This document shows positions 30,720 to 42,437 of a stretch of DNA of 64,000 nucleotides, one piece after another (positions within the stretch are counted from its first letter, which is position 1; the number at the start of each line of letters is the position of its first letter). The stretch comes from Cyanophora paradoxa (taxonomy: Eukaryota; Glaucocystophyceae; Cyanophorales; Cyanophoraceae). Made by a program: the position numbers and the translations under genes. The DNA is taken from the NCBI GenBank assembly GCA_004431415.1, contig QPMI01000599.1, positions 220,859 through 284,858 of the forward strand, written 5' to 3'. The notes under the pieces are model-generated. The model worked only from the letters and a program-made list of their open reading frames with translations. It did no database searches and was not told the DNA's origin.

Positions 30720-33700
30720 ATGGCTCAGCACGAAGGCGCGTCGATCATGAGCCTGCCAGGTGCGAGCTCGCTGAATTCTTATGATTAAGCTTCGCTCGCC
30801 GCTCCGGTGCGCAAGCTGAGGTTGCAATTGTCTTTGTATTGCATGCACAGACGAGGTGATACTGTTGCTGATGGAGAAAGAGGCGGCGGTCAACGGAACG
30901 ATGAGCGTCCTGCGGGGCCTCGCCTCGGCGCGGCGGCGCTTCCAGCAGCTCGCGTACGGGCCGTCCTCGAAGCTTTTCGAGGAGCCCGTCTTCGTCAGCA
31001 ACCGCCTAGGCTCTCGTGCGGTGCGCCGTTCGATCGCAGGAGCCCCCCGCGGCCGCGGCGCCCGGCCGGCCCGCGCGCGCGCGCGCGCGCGCGTTCGCGC
31101 ACGGGCCGCGCCGGGCCGGGCCGGGCCCGGGCGCGCAGCATTCGGTCACGATAGCGCTAGCGCCTGCAAGTTGCGCGCGCACGCTTGCGCACGCTTCTTT
31201 CTTCTTCAATTTTAAGCCTTGACGTCGCCGTACATGCGTCGACGTTGGCTAATTATAAGCATGCGCATGAATGCAGGCGGCGGAGTCGGAGTCGACTGCG
31301 TGCGCAGCTGAAGATCGAGACACGATCGTGATGATGGACGTCGCGCGGCTGTGCGCGCGATTCGGCGAGCGCGTCGAGCGCCTGCACCTCGGCGATATCG
31401 ATGTACATGTCAGTGCGGCCAGCGAAATCCAGCTCGAGCTCGGCAATGGCATCCTCCGCCACTGCCCGAACTTGACCCATCTCTCCCTCGCCGACTGCGC
31501 TGTCGACGTCAGCGTTGCTGTCGACCGCTTTTCCCTGCCCCGCCTCCGCCACCTCGACCTTTCCGGCCTCGCCGTTCCCTTCCCGAGTCTCCGCCGCCTC
31601 CTGGGCGCCTGCTCGGCCACCCTCGAGTGTCTCTACCTCCGGTGAGCGCTCACCAGCATGTGGAAGCCTTAAGCTTGAATGTAAGCTTTCGCCCATCAAC
31701 TCACCCCGAGCCATTGCGATCGGCAGCGGTGCGCGTGTGTATCGGGATAGGGCCAGCGCGTCGTTCGGATCCGACGACGTTCTCCCAAGCCTCGACGGCT
31801 TAAGCTGCAAGTGCGCGCCGCCTGAATACCTGCAGCTGGTTTCCCACGACCGGCCCCGGCCCCCACCCCATCTTTCTGACGGGTACCCCGGACGGACAGC
31901 TTTCCCTGCCTGCAGAGCCTCGATCTCTCCTCCACAGACGTTTGCGTCGACGTAGCGGGGCTGCGAGCCCTCCTCGCCCGCCTTCCTCAGCTCAAGGATC
32001 TTTACGTGGTGCATTAATTTTCAATTTGCGGTTTGCTAATCTCTTCAATTTCGAATTCATCGTTCCTGAACTCCTGATCTGAATTTGCGGTTTGCTAGAT
32101 CTCGAGCTCTTTGCTAAGATCTAGACTCCATTGGCAGGTCGGTTCGGGCCGTCAGTACATCCACCCGGAGAGGCTGGCCGAGGCGAAAAAGCTGATCGCG
32201 AACGAGTTCTGTCGCCCTGGCCGCCTCGTCGTCTGCAAGAGCTTGGTGCGTAGAATTAGATCAGGCCTAGCTATAGCTATAGGCTTTATTATAAGGTTTT
32301 TTCATTCAACAGAACCCATTAATACTTTCTTTGCCCCGCAGCTCGAGATGGACGCCACGTCGCTGCGGGCGCTCCGCGCGCACTTCGACGGGACGGCCGC
32401 GGCGCACCCCCGCCCCGATCGCGAGGGGGAACGCCTCACCCTGGCCCGCCTCGCCGTCCCCGCTTTCTTCAAAGGTGCCCCCGCATCTTCTTCAACTGCG
32501 CTCCCGATCGCGCGGGCATCAATTAATATTCATGCGTCTAATTATACGTTTGTCTGCAGCGCTCTCTCCCCGGGCGTTCAATGGTTCCCGCGGTCTGGAA
32601 GAGGCGCGGCGCCTCGTGGAAGAGCTGGGCGTCTCTCCCCGCGCCCGCCTCGAGGAAGCACGGGCCGATCGCTGGGTGGGCTGACCGCCTCGCCGGCGCC
32701 TGCGTCGCGATCGCCCTCACTCACCGCCCTCTGAACAGGCTCCCCCGTACTTCCGCGACGTCCCTGCGTGGCTGTGCAAGGAGGGCTGGACGCCTCTGCA
32801 CCTCCTCGCCAGCTCGTCTCGGCCCGCCGACGCGCAGCAGGCGAGCTGCGCTCTCGCCCACGTCGCACTGCCCCTAGGCCTTTGCAATTGCCAACCTTTC
32901 CTGCAGCTGATCGTGGAGTGGGAGCTGGCGCCCTTCGTGAACGTGCCGCTGCCCGCCGGCTGCGGCCGCGGCCTCACCCCTCTGCTTCTAGCCGTCGAGA
33001 ACTCGCCCGGCTTGGTTGAGGCCCTTCTGGAGCACGGAGCCGACCTTTTCTACCAGGTCACATTGCTCTTTTAATTTTAAATCCTGCAGCTGTTGATGCA
33101 CTCGTGACCACGCTGCGGGCAGGACGCGTACGCGAATGGCGCGACCGCACTGCACAAGGCTTTCACAGGAATGCCGGGGCGGCCGCGGGCGCGCGTGGCT
33201 CGGACGCTTCTGCAGGCGGCAGCTCGCCAAGGGCTCGGCATCGACGTCCTCTTTGCGAGGGACGGCACCGGCCGTGGACCGCTCGACTGGCTCCTCTGCG
33301 ACGCATCGCCGCAGGAAGCAGGTGATGGAGGGGACCGGTACCAGAAGCTCTCCGGGGACCCGCTGCGCCGGGTGGGTCAGCTGGATCGCATTCATCGGGA
33401 GGAGCAGCGGGAGGCGGAGTCCGTGCGACAGGACCGGTCCATGGTCGCCGCGCACGCCATCGGCAAGCTTGAGCGGCCCCAAGCCAGGCCTAGGCCCTTC
33501 CCCTCGCCACAGCCGACTGGCCAGGCAGAGGTCCTTGGCCTCACCGGCGGCGAGCTGGAGGCCCTGGGGGTGCGCCCCGCCTTCCTGGAGGAGGCCCGGT
33601 GGGGCCGGCAGCGTCGCGAGCCTCTCTTGTTCTTCGCGGCCCGCGAGTGCACCCCTGCAGCCGTCCGCGCCCTCCTCGACGCCGGCGCCGACCCCTGCAT

Positions 33701-33965
33701 CTCGGTTCGAATCCCCACGGCCGTCGCGCCCGGCCCGCCGTTATCCCGTCGGCGTTGCCGTCTCATCCCGTCGCAGACCGCGGGCGGGGCGACGCTGCTG
33801 CAGTTCTGCAGCGCAGAGGTGCGCGGCGTCCTCCTCGACTTCGCCGCGGCGCGCAGCGTGCCCCTCGACCGCCTCGGCGGCTCGCGGCCGGCCGCGGGGC
33901 CGCGGCCCAGCTGCGGCAAGCGGGCCCGCCCCGCTGCGAGCACCTACCGCGGGGGCAGGTACTAG
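30720..33965 (+). CDS. F-box / leucine-rich / ankyrin-repeat protein
   Basis: Likely substrate-recognition protein of an SCF-type ubiquitin ligase. Exon 1 (30720-30759, MAQHEGASIMSLP) splices to DEVILLLMEKEAAVNGTM..LRGLASARRRFQQLAY, an F-box-like start. Leucine-rich repeats follow: VERLHLGDIDV, LTHLSLADCAV, RLRHLDLSGLAV, SLDLSSTDVCV, LPQLKDLYV. The second half has ankyrin units: EGWTPLHLLASSSR, GLTPLLLAVENSPGLVEALL, EHGADLFYQ, ANGATALHKAFTG, EPLLFFAARECTPAAVRALL, DAGADP. About ten exons; stop TAG 33963-33965. The F-box is weaker than that of the 60757-62660 gene. One intron (5' end about 33705) starts with the tRNA T-arm-like GTTCGAATCCCC. Confidence 0.85.
33704..33717 (+). other. tRNA T-arm-like 5' splice site
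   Basis: GGTTCGAATCCCC at the exon end CCCTGCATCTCG; the intron begins at the GT inside the B-box-like word and ends at CGTCGCAG before ACCGCGGGCGGG (TAGGATLLQFC). Confidence 0.55.
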
Positions 33966-34383
33966 TAGAACCACATCGCAATCGCAATCGCTACAGCTAG
34001 CTTTAGGGCAGATCTAGATACATGCCTAGGGAATTTTTGAAACGAAGCCTACCCGCGGCCGGGTCACTCACAAAATGACGGGTCATGATCAGCTGAGACT
34101 CAGCTCATCTCCCGGCCCAGCTCCGAGCTCTTTAAACAATGCTAGTGCATGCATGAGCTCGAGAGCCCGGAATCCGCTGTCAGAATCCGGAAATAGTGGA
34201 GTGCTGCGCGGAAAAAAGGACGTCGCGACCGGACCCTTTCCTGGACTATCCCTTGCAGCGCCTGATCCTGTGGTCGTATAGGGCCCAGACCAAGTGCATA
34301 AGAGCCTGATCCTGTTGACACCGTGCGGGCACGCTAATGTTAACGTCGTTAACAGTCCAAGCCTCCGAAGGGTCTCAAGAAAA
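33966..34383. other. Intergenic stretch
   Basis: No gene recognised. Contains AACGTTAACG/GTTAACGTCGTTAAC-type palindromes near 34.34 kb and leads into repeat copy C. Confidence 0.4.
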
Positions 34384-34890
34384 AAAAACGGTTGACGCGA
34401 GTCCGTCATGGCGTCACCGCGGCCCGTCATGGATCAGGCGCCGGCTCACCTGAGCTTGAACCAAAGGATCCAGGCCATGGGCCGGCGCTGCCCGCTGCAG
34501 GATCACATGAAGCACGGCCGGAGCTGGGACCCGCGGCACTGGCACCGCGGCTTGAAAGCGCGAGCAGCGACAAAATGCGCGGTTTGGATATTCAAGACAA
34601 TGGCCACGCGATACTTCCTCTTCCGGCCAGCGAAGCGAAAGAGGCTGGAGGCGTTGGATACATCGGATGCACTCGCATCACAGCAAAGATTCATCGGCGC
34701 GAAAGCGCACCCAGCCGGGGGAGACCTCGGCACGCCTTCTCAGCTTCAACTGGCCCCACCAGCTAAATGAGCTCGGGGCACCCGCTTCGCTGGCCGCAGC
34801 CTCGTCCAAACCACCTTCTGCCGCCGCCGCCCTCCGCCGAAACTTGTCGACGAATATTGCGATGTATGCATCCTAATCCGGCGCTCGGCG
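34384..34890 (+). repeat. Dispersed repeat, copy C (3' part only)
   Basis: Begins at the ACGCGAGTCCGTCATGGCGT block and runs to CCTAATCCGGCGCTCGG, about 95% alike with copy B over the shared part. It abuts the 3' end of the coiled-coil gene, probably within its 3' UTR, since that gene's stop is at 34941. Confidence 0.88.
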
Positions 34891-34940
34891 GCACAAGCGG
34901 ACGGGCGCTACGTGTGCAGTCACATCGCTACGTATGCAGG

Positions 34941-37900
34941 CTAGAGGCCGGCGGCGAGCAGGCGGCGCTTGATGGCCTCCCGCCGCGCGATCAGCTCGTC
35001 CAGCGTATCCTCCACCGAGCGCCCGCTCAGCGGCGCCGCCCCCGCCCCCGCCACGGCCGGCGCCGGCGGCGGCGGCGGCGGCACGGCCAGCGGGGGCGCC
35101 GTGGGACGGGCGGCGGCCGCGGTCGTCGCCGGCTCGGCATCCTCTGCCCATGCGACGGCGGCGTGAGCGCGGGCGTGCGCCGGCGCCGAGGCCGGCGGCG
35201 GGTCGCGGGGGAGGCGAGCGGCTCTCCTCGCCCTCGTCCTCGACGATGCCGAGCTCGGCGCGCTCGGCGGTGGCCGAGCGCCAGCCGGCGCTCCAGGGCC
35301 GCCCCGGGTGCGCCCCGTTCGGCTTCGCGCTGCGCGGGCGCTCCCGCCGCTGCCCCGCCGCCCGCGCCGGCGCCTCGTCGAAGTCGTCGTCCCCGAAGTC
35401 CTCTGCGAGCGGCGCCCGCGGTCAGACTTCGCCGGCAGCCCGGCGGGGGCGCCCGACGTCGACGGCGGCGCGCCCGCACCGTACACGTCCTCGTCGGCCC
35501 ACGGCGCGGGCTGGTCGTGCCCCCGCGCAGCTTCGCGGACTGCGGCCGGGAGGGGACCCGCGGCGCGCCCGTCTGCTGCTGCTGCGCCGACGGCGGCCGC
35601 GAAGGTCGCTGCTGGGCCGACGCCGGGCGCTCGGGGCGCGCGCGGAGGCGGCGGCGGCGGCGGCGGCGGCGAGGCGAGGGCGCGGCGCTCGCGCTCGCGG
35701 TCGAGCTGCGGGGCGGCGCTGGGCGCGGGGCCGCCGGCGAGGCCGAGCCCGTCGACGACGACGGGCGGGGGCGGGGCGCGGGGGCCGGCCCCCGCTGCGC
35801 GTGCCGCAGGTGGGGCGCCCCCTGGTGGAGCCCGCCGGGGACCCCGTGCTGCGCCCCCGCCAGGCCCCCAGTGACCGCCGCCGTGTGGCCCCACGCCTGC
35901 GGGCCCCGCGCCGGCGACGCCGGCCGCGCCCGCGGCGGCGGCGACGGCGAGCGCGACCGCGGGCCCGGGATCTGCGGCGCGCCCCGGGGCCCGTCAGCCG
36001 GCGGCCCCGCCCCGGGCGGGGCGGCTCGGACCTGGGCGCCGGGGACGGGCCCCATGGTGACGCGGCCGTCGCGGCCGAGAAAGAAGGCGGCGTCCTTGAG
36101 GACCTCCCCGCCGGCACCGCCACCTGCCCCCGCCGCCCCCGCCCTCAGCGCCGGCGCCCGGCGCCCGGCGCGGGGCGGGCCGGCTCGCCTCGCCGCCCGG
36201 GCCAGCCACGGAGGCCCGCGCCACGGCCCGGTCCACGCGCGCCTCCACGTCCTGCCGGCCCCGCCCCGCCTCAGCCCCCGCCCCGCAGGGGGAGCGGCGC
36301 GCCGGCGGGCGGGGGCGCCTGGAGGAGGTACAGGTTCTCCTCCACCCGCCGCTCGTGCGCCACCGCCGCCGCCGACGTCACGTCCTTCTCCCGCCCCCGC
36401 ATGAACGCCTGCGCCCGCCTGCTCGGCCCGGGCCCCCGAGGCGTCCCTTCCGACCGGGCGGGGCGCACCTGCATGGTGGCCGATCCCGCCTGCTTGGCGG
36501 CCAGGTGCAGCTCGAAGTGCCTTCGAGGGGCGTCAGAGTCGACGGGGGGCGCGGGGCGCGGCAGCGGGGCGCGGGGCGCGGCGCACTCCGCCTTCTCCTG
36601 GGCCCGCCGCCGCTCGGTCTCGCGCTGCCGCCGGCGCCGCGCCTCCGCCCGCACCCGCTGCTCCGCCTCCAGCGCCTCCCGAGCCTGCCGCGCCGGCCCG
36701 CCCGCCCCGCTCGGCTCGGCTCGAGCCGGCGGGCGGGGACGGGAGGGCGGGGAGGGGCGCATGCGCACGGCGAGCGACTCGCCGTCGCGGACGGGGAAGC
36801 GGGCCTGGCCGTGCATGCGCACGTAGGCGCGCGAGGTGGCCACGAAGGGCCGGTCGAGGCCCTGCCGCCGGTCCGCCCGCGCCCGGTCGCCCGCCACGGA
36901 GCCCTCCCACCCGCCGCTCGGCGCGGGAGGTACCTGCGCAGGCAGCCGCCGGGCGGCCGGTCAGCCCGCGAGGAAGGGCCGGGCGGGGCGGGAAGCGGAC
37001 CAGGAGCGGCGGAGGGCGGTCTCCTGCTCGCGCTCGCGGTTGCCGGCGACGGCGGCCTCGAGCGACTCGCGCCACGCCCGCACCGCCAGACGGTCCACCG
37101 CCCCGCCCATCCCCTCCTCCCCCGCCGCCGGCACGCCCCTGCAGAGCGCGCACCCCTCCCCGCCCCCGCCGCCCCCGAAGAGCTCCCGGTAGAGGGCGGC
37201 CCGCTCCGGCTCCGGGGCGGCCCGCCCGCAGCGCCCGCAGCGCTGCTCCCCCTCCTCCTGCGGGCCGCCGCCGCCGCCGCTCGGCCCTCGTCCTCCTCCG
37301 AGAAGAACCGGTACCGCTCCGGCCGCCGCTGCCCCGCCTCCGCCTCCGCCTCGTCCGCTGCTGCCGCCGCCTCCAGCACGGCCGCCGCCGCCGCCGCCCC
37401 CGGCCCCGCGCCGTGCTCGGGCTCGGCCTCCCTGCAGCAGCAGCGAAGGCGCACGTCAGAGGCGAGCGCGGCGCCCAGCGCGGGCCTCGGCTTGCGGACC
37501 GGGGCCGGGCGTAGGGCCCGATGCCGAAGCGCTTGAGGGCCTCCTGCCGCCGCCGCTCTGCCTCCTTGTCCCGCCTCCGCTGCACGGGGGCCCCGCGTCG
37601 GCCCCCGCCCCCGGCGTCCCGCTCCGCGCCGCGGCCGCGCCCCGCCCTCTCCCTACCTTCTCCTTCTTCCACTCCTCGAAGGAGGGCGCCGGCTTGGGCT
37701 CCGAGCGCTCCCGCCGCGAGGCCCGCGCCGCCGCCACCTCCGCCTCCGCCGCCGCCGCCGCCGCCGCCGCCGCGATCGCCTTGCTCACCTGCGCCCCCGC
37801 GGCTCGGCGCGGCGCCGGCGCCTGGGAGGGAGCCCCGCAGCACCTCGCCCTCGACGGCGCGTAGGGAGACGCCGTCGGCCGCCGCCTCCGCCGCCGCTGC

Positions 37901-40282
37901 TGGCGCCTCGGCGGGGCCGGCGTCGCTGTGGGCGGCGGGGCCGCGCCGGGCGCCGCCTCCGAGGCGGGCTCCGACCCGAGGGACCGCCGGGAGCCCCCCG
38001 CCCGCTTCGACCTGGCGCGCGAGCGAGGTCAGGCCCCCCCCACCCCTCTCCCAAGGCGCGGGGCACAGGAGGAGAGGAGGAGAGGGCCGCACCCGGAGCC
38101 GGCGCGGCTGGCGCGCCAGGGCCTCTCCCGCTCCTCACGCTTCCTTACCGCGTCCGCCGCCGCCGCGACCGCCGCCAGCAGGATCCCCTCCGGGCCCTCC
38201 GGCACCCCCGCGAAGGGCGCCGCCTCGCTGCCCTCCGCCCCGCCGGCCTCCGCCGGCTTGCCCTCGGCGGCGGCCTTGGCGCGCGCCTCCTCGCGCTCCT
38301 TGGCGCGCGCCGCCTCCGCCGCCGCCTTCTCCGCGTCCTTCTTGGCCTTCCACTCGGCGAACCTGCCGCGGGGGAGCCGGGTCGTCAGTCGGGGGCCCGC
38401 GGCCCGCCGCACGGGGCGGCGCCCGCTCCCGCGCACCGTTTCGCCGACTCCTCCCGCCGCTCGTTCCTGCGAAGAAAGGCGTCAGGCGGTGAGGGCGGGG
38501 CGGCGGAGGGCGCAGGTGCGCGCTTCTGCTGGGCGCGGCGCTGGTCCTCGGCGGCCGCCTCCTGCCGCCTGAGCTTCTCCAGCGCGAGCTGCCGCCCGAT
38601 CCGCTCGTTCCACTCCTGCGGCCCGCGGCGCGCTCAGCTCGGGGCCCGCCCCGGGCGGCCGCGCTCTCCGCCCCGCCCCACTCTTCCCCGCTCGCCTGCA
38701 TGCGGCGGCCGCGGTCGGCTTCGTCGCCGGCGCCGGCCGAGGGCGGGCCGGCCGCGAGCTGGAGGGGCGCTTCTCGGGGAGGCGGAGCCGGCGGGGCGGC
38801 GCCCCTGCCGCTCCGTCTCCCGCAGCCACGCCTCGTACACCGCCTTGGCGTCCAGCCCCTGCGCCCCCCGAGTTCGCCCCGCCCCGCCCGGCCCCGCAGA
38901 GACCGCCCCGCACCTCGTCCTTCCAGTCCTTGCCCCGGTACACGCTCCTGTGCGCCTCCTCCACCGCCTGCGGGGCCGCGTGAGCGGCGCGCGGGGCGGG
39001 ACCGCGGCGGGGCGGCGCCGCGCGCCTTGATGCGCGCCGCTTGCCGCTTCTGCCGCAGCTTGCGCCTGTGCTTCGTCACCTGCGGCGGGGTCGGCCCGGG
39101 TCCGCCCCGCGCGCCGCGCCGCGAGGCCGCGCACCCCCGTCTCGTCGATCTGGGCGTCCGCCGCGGCCTCCGCCCCCGAGCTGGAGGCCCCCGGGGCCGC
39201 CTCGGGGCCGGAGGCGTCGTCGGGGCGGTGGCGCGGCTCCTCGCCGGCGCTCTGTCCGCTCTCGCCGGCCCACGGGACGTCCTGCTCGATGACCACGGCC
39301 GCCGTGCCCCCCGTCGAGAGCTCCAGCGGCCCTCCCCGTGCCCCTCCTCCCCGCCCGCGCCCGGCGCCCCCGCACCCGGTGCGACCGACTGCGGCGCGGG
39401 GGCGGAGGGCTGCGGGGCGGCTGCGGGGCCGGGGGCGCCGGGGCGCCGGCGGTCCTGGAGGAGGAGCGGGGCGCGGGGTGGCGGCCGCGGGGCGCGTCGG
39501 CCTCCAGCTCGCCCGAGGTCATCTTCCCCTTCAGGTTGTCCAGCAGCGCCTTCAGCTGCGTCTGCGGGGAGCGGCTCGGCTGCGGCGCGGGCGGGCGGGG
39601 CGGGCGGAGCGGACGTGTACGGAGTCGATCCCGATGGGGACCTCGCCCGCGGGGCGCTTGCTGGAGCTCCGCTTGACCTTCGAAGAAGACTCCGCAGCCT
39701 TCGCGCCGATGCGCGCGTCGGCGCCGCGCGACGGAGCGGCCGCCAAAGAGCGCACCGAGGAGGGCCCTGCGACGGGCGCCGATTCTGGCGGACGCGGCAC
39801 CTGCGCGGGAAGCGGGGGGTTGAGGCACTGCGCCCGAGCACGTAAGGACGCATAGCTAGCACCGCCGAGCCATGCCCCCCTGAAGCAAAGTCCCCAGGCC
39901 GATCATCCCGGCCCGGAGCCCCGTTTGGCGGTGCTGGCAGCCCAGGGCGCGCCGCCGGCCTGTCGCGGGACCGCGGGGCATGCGAAGAGTCGTGGTGATG
40001 CCTGCGGTCCCGATCCCTCTTCTCCGGGGCCGACGGACGGTGCCCAGCTTTTGCGAGGTCTGCATGACGCTGCCCGAGTGGCCGTTCGGGGTGCAGCTTG
40101 CGCTCACCCACCCAGTTCTTTGAAAACGCGGCATAAAGCGCGCTCTCCTGCGCGGCCCAGTCAGCGTCGGCGGAGCTCACCGTACAGCCTAGCGGCGAGT
40201 GCTGGGGCGCCGGAGAGAATGCAGATCGGCGAACCTCCTCTAAGAAGGCGTCTATGTCCTCGATGCTGTCCACCAGCGTCAT
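34941..40282 (-). CDS. Large Arg/Ala/Glu-rich coiled-coil protein
   Basis: Start ATG 40282 (MTLVDSIEDIDAFLEEVRRS, then ADWAAQESALYAAFSKNWVG); stop TAG 34941-34943. Small exons carry repeated aromatic-Trp-basic helix motifs: KAVYEAWLRETE, QEWNERIGRQLALEKLRRQE, FAEWKAKKDAEKAAAEAARA, FEEWKKEK. Others are VTKHRRKLRQKRQAARIK, EAERRRQEALKRFGIGPYA, FVATSRAYVRMHGQARF, ARQAREALEAEQRVRAEAR and the C-terminal SVEDTLDELIARREAIKR. This arrangement recalls microtubule-associated coiled-coil proteins such as MAP9 or CCDC181, but I cannot claim orthology. Long charged helices suggest a cytoskeletal or ciliary role (inference). Introns are short and GC-rich, so some junctions are tentative. Its last ~150 bases are duplicated at 15.8 kb. 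Confidence 0.7.
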
Positions 40283-40609
40283 GGTCGAGGCACACGCTTT
40301 TGGCTGCGTTTGTAGACCTGTACCCCTGTCTTTCGGCTTGCCAGGGCTTGGTTCGCCGTGCTTAAGCTTGCACAATTCGCTAATGCGACTCACTGTGCGA
40401 GCTCCGGCGTGAATTGTCGGTCGGCGCCCCAACCCCCAGCACCCGTCCGAGGCGGAAATCACTCCAGGTTGCTGTACAGCACACACGCAAACGGGGTTGG
40501 GGCGACAGGGAATGAGCTTGGAAAAAGGGCCAAAGAAGCCCACAAAGAAAGAGGAGGTTTCTCTCCTAGAGACTACGAGCGAACAGTAAACTACGGTACG
40601 GAAAAAGCA
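40283..40609. other. Intergenic stretch
   Basis: About 330 bp between the DeSI-type gene 3' end and the coiled-coil gene start. No gene seen; probably promoter of the minus-strand coiled-coil gene. Confidence 0.4.
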
Positions 40610-42106
40610 TCACGCCCTGCCCTCCACGACGGCGCCGGGCCCGGATGCGTCGATGAGCTGTCTCCTCTGCATCGCAGCGAGCGCGAGCCGCTCGCGGCGC
40701 TCGCTGAGCGTGTTGCCGCCCTTCTCGCCGGCCTGGGTGGTCGTGCCGGAGGGGTCCGTGTTCTCCGCCTGGCTCCCCGGGCCCGCCGAGCTGGTGGATC
40801 CCCGGAGCGACTGCGCGCTGCTGGAATTCGATGCGAGCAAGGGCGTCTGCGGCGCGTCCGAGTGCTCCTTCAGCGACGACGAGCCGGCTGTTGCCGTCGA
40901 GTGGCCCGACGGCGAGGACGCAACCACCGGCCGCGGCGCCGCTCCTGAATGAAGGGAAAGAAATGAGCGAGAAAGAAACGCTCTGAAGCGGGGCGCGCGC
41001 ACCGAGAACCCGCCCTTGGTTGGTCGGGGTGTTCGCGGCGGCATTGGCTGTCGGCGGCCGGGCGATGCCAGTCGGCGTCTGGATGACGCCCCAGCCTGGA
41101 TAGAGGAGATCAGAGAGATCGACAAGACGGCGGCGCGAACGAAAGAAGGCACCCTCCGGAAGGACACAGTTGAAGAACATCCCTGCACAGCGATGCACAA
41201 GGATCAGAGCGCGCCAGCCGTCCTCCCCGCATGAACACGCACCCCAGTTAGCGAGGCGGTTGATATAGCCGGGGATGCCCTTCCCCACGAGTTTCGAGCA
41301 CAGGTCGTTTGCGAAGTGGTTGCAATTCCTGGTTGCGAGCGTCAGCGGCGGATTTGCGGCGTGCGCAGTAGGCTCTCGCACCTAGCTACAAGCGAGTAGG
41401 TGTTGCCAGGATACTCCTGAGCGAGCCGCTCGATCTGCCGCAGCCTCGCGGTGAGCACAACCACGACCACACGGTGCAAGGGAGCGCCGGGACGCGGCGC
41501 ACGATTTGCTTGACTTCCATTGGGCTCTTGTCGCACTCTCCCATCAGCACACTCTCCCTGCGTTCCGAGAGCCGGCTGTGAGCGCTCCTTCTCACGGCGG
41601 TTGCCACAGGGCGGCCGGACCGGAAGATTGCTTGGGGCGCGTGCCGCGGAGGAACATCGAAGACTCCGGTGAAGGCTGCGCAAGGGGGAGAGAAGTGGCC
41701 CAAGTGAGCGGCGCCAGCCGCGCAGAGCCGCGGCCTTCGGCCAAGACGGGGGGCGAGGGGACCGCGCACAGTACTCGTGCCCGCCGAAAGAGTACTCTGT
41801 GATGCCGCGGCGGGGGACGGGGGGTCAGGGCCCGTGGAGAGAGGCAGCGGCCGCGGGTCCGCGGGCACCTTTGCCGAGGACCTCGACGCCCGAGTGGAAG
41901 ATGCCGAGCCCAATCGTTGATGTGTACTCGTTGATCTTTGCGAGGTCATAAACCTGCCGCGCGGCGGGTGCCAACGTTACACAACGGATCGGCGCGGCGG
42001 GCGGAGCCGACCGCACGTTCAGATACACAGGGATCTTCCTCCGCTGAGAGCTGCCGACCGGGGCGGGCATTTCGTGCTGTTGTGCCGGGAGTGACTGTAC
42101 CCCCAA
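40610..42106 (-). CDS. PPPDE (DeSI-type) cysteine isopeptidase
   Basis: PPPDE-fold peptidases remove ubiquitin-like modifiers. Spliced exons read KIPVYLN-VYDLAKINEYT, IGLGIFHSGVEVLGK-EYSF, GGHEY, FTGVFDVPPRHAPQAIFR, ESVLMGECDKSPMEVKQI, ERLAQEYPGNTYSLVA and RNCNHFANDLCSKLVGKGIP, GYINRLANWG. The catalytic His (FHSGVEV) and Cys (RNCNHF) are both present, as are the GxEYSFGGHE and NRLA signatures. A C-terminal extension (MFFNCVLPEG, WGVIQTPTGIARPPTANA, then a Ser/Thr/Gln-rich tail with TLSERRERLALAAMQRRQL) ends at TGA 40610-40612. The start at 42106 gives MGVQSLPAQQHEMP; the second Met is possible. Introns of 50-80 nt, all GT-AG, all in phase. Confidence 0.92.
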
Positions 42107-42437
42107 TGGGGAGCGTTTCGTGTCGGGAAAATGCCGGAAGCCGGCAGCCGAAGCAGTCTGTAACGTAGAGAAAAACGAGCCTAGTGCCTAGCCGGTGCAT
42201 CCGATCTTGTCGGCGAGGCCGGACGCCCGGCGCCCGTTCACCCGCCCCGCGCGCCCGCCGCGACGCACGCCCGCGGTGGCCTCCGGCCGCGCGCGGCTCG
42301 CGCTCTCCGCGTAACACCGTGGAAGCTGCGATGGTCTAATTCCCATCCCTCGAGTGCCGCAGCGCACAGAGGGGCGTGAGCAGAGTCCACGGGTGCGGGT
42401 CGCCGCGGCGCAGGGGGCAGGGTGCGGGGGGGGAAGG
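42107..42437. other. Intergenic stretch
   Basis: 331 bp between the MDR gene stop and the DeSI-type gene start. No gene seen. Confidence 0.4.

Noticed and set aside
38135-40543. 802-codon open frame on the minus strand
   Set aside because: Only its beginning is coding; the rest is an intron/exon read-through, and the spliced path with EWK/YEAW motifs uses other frames.
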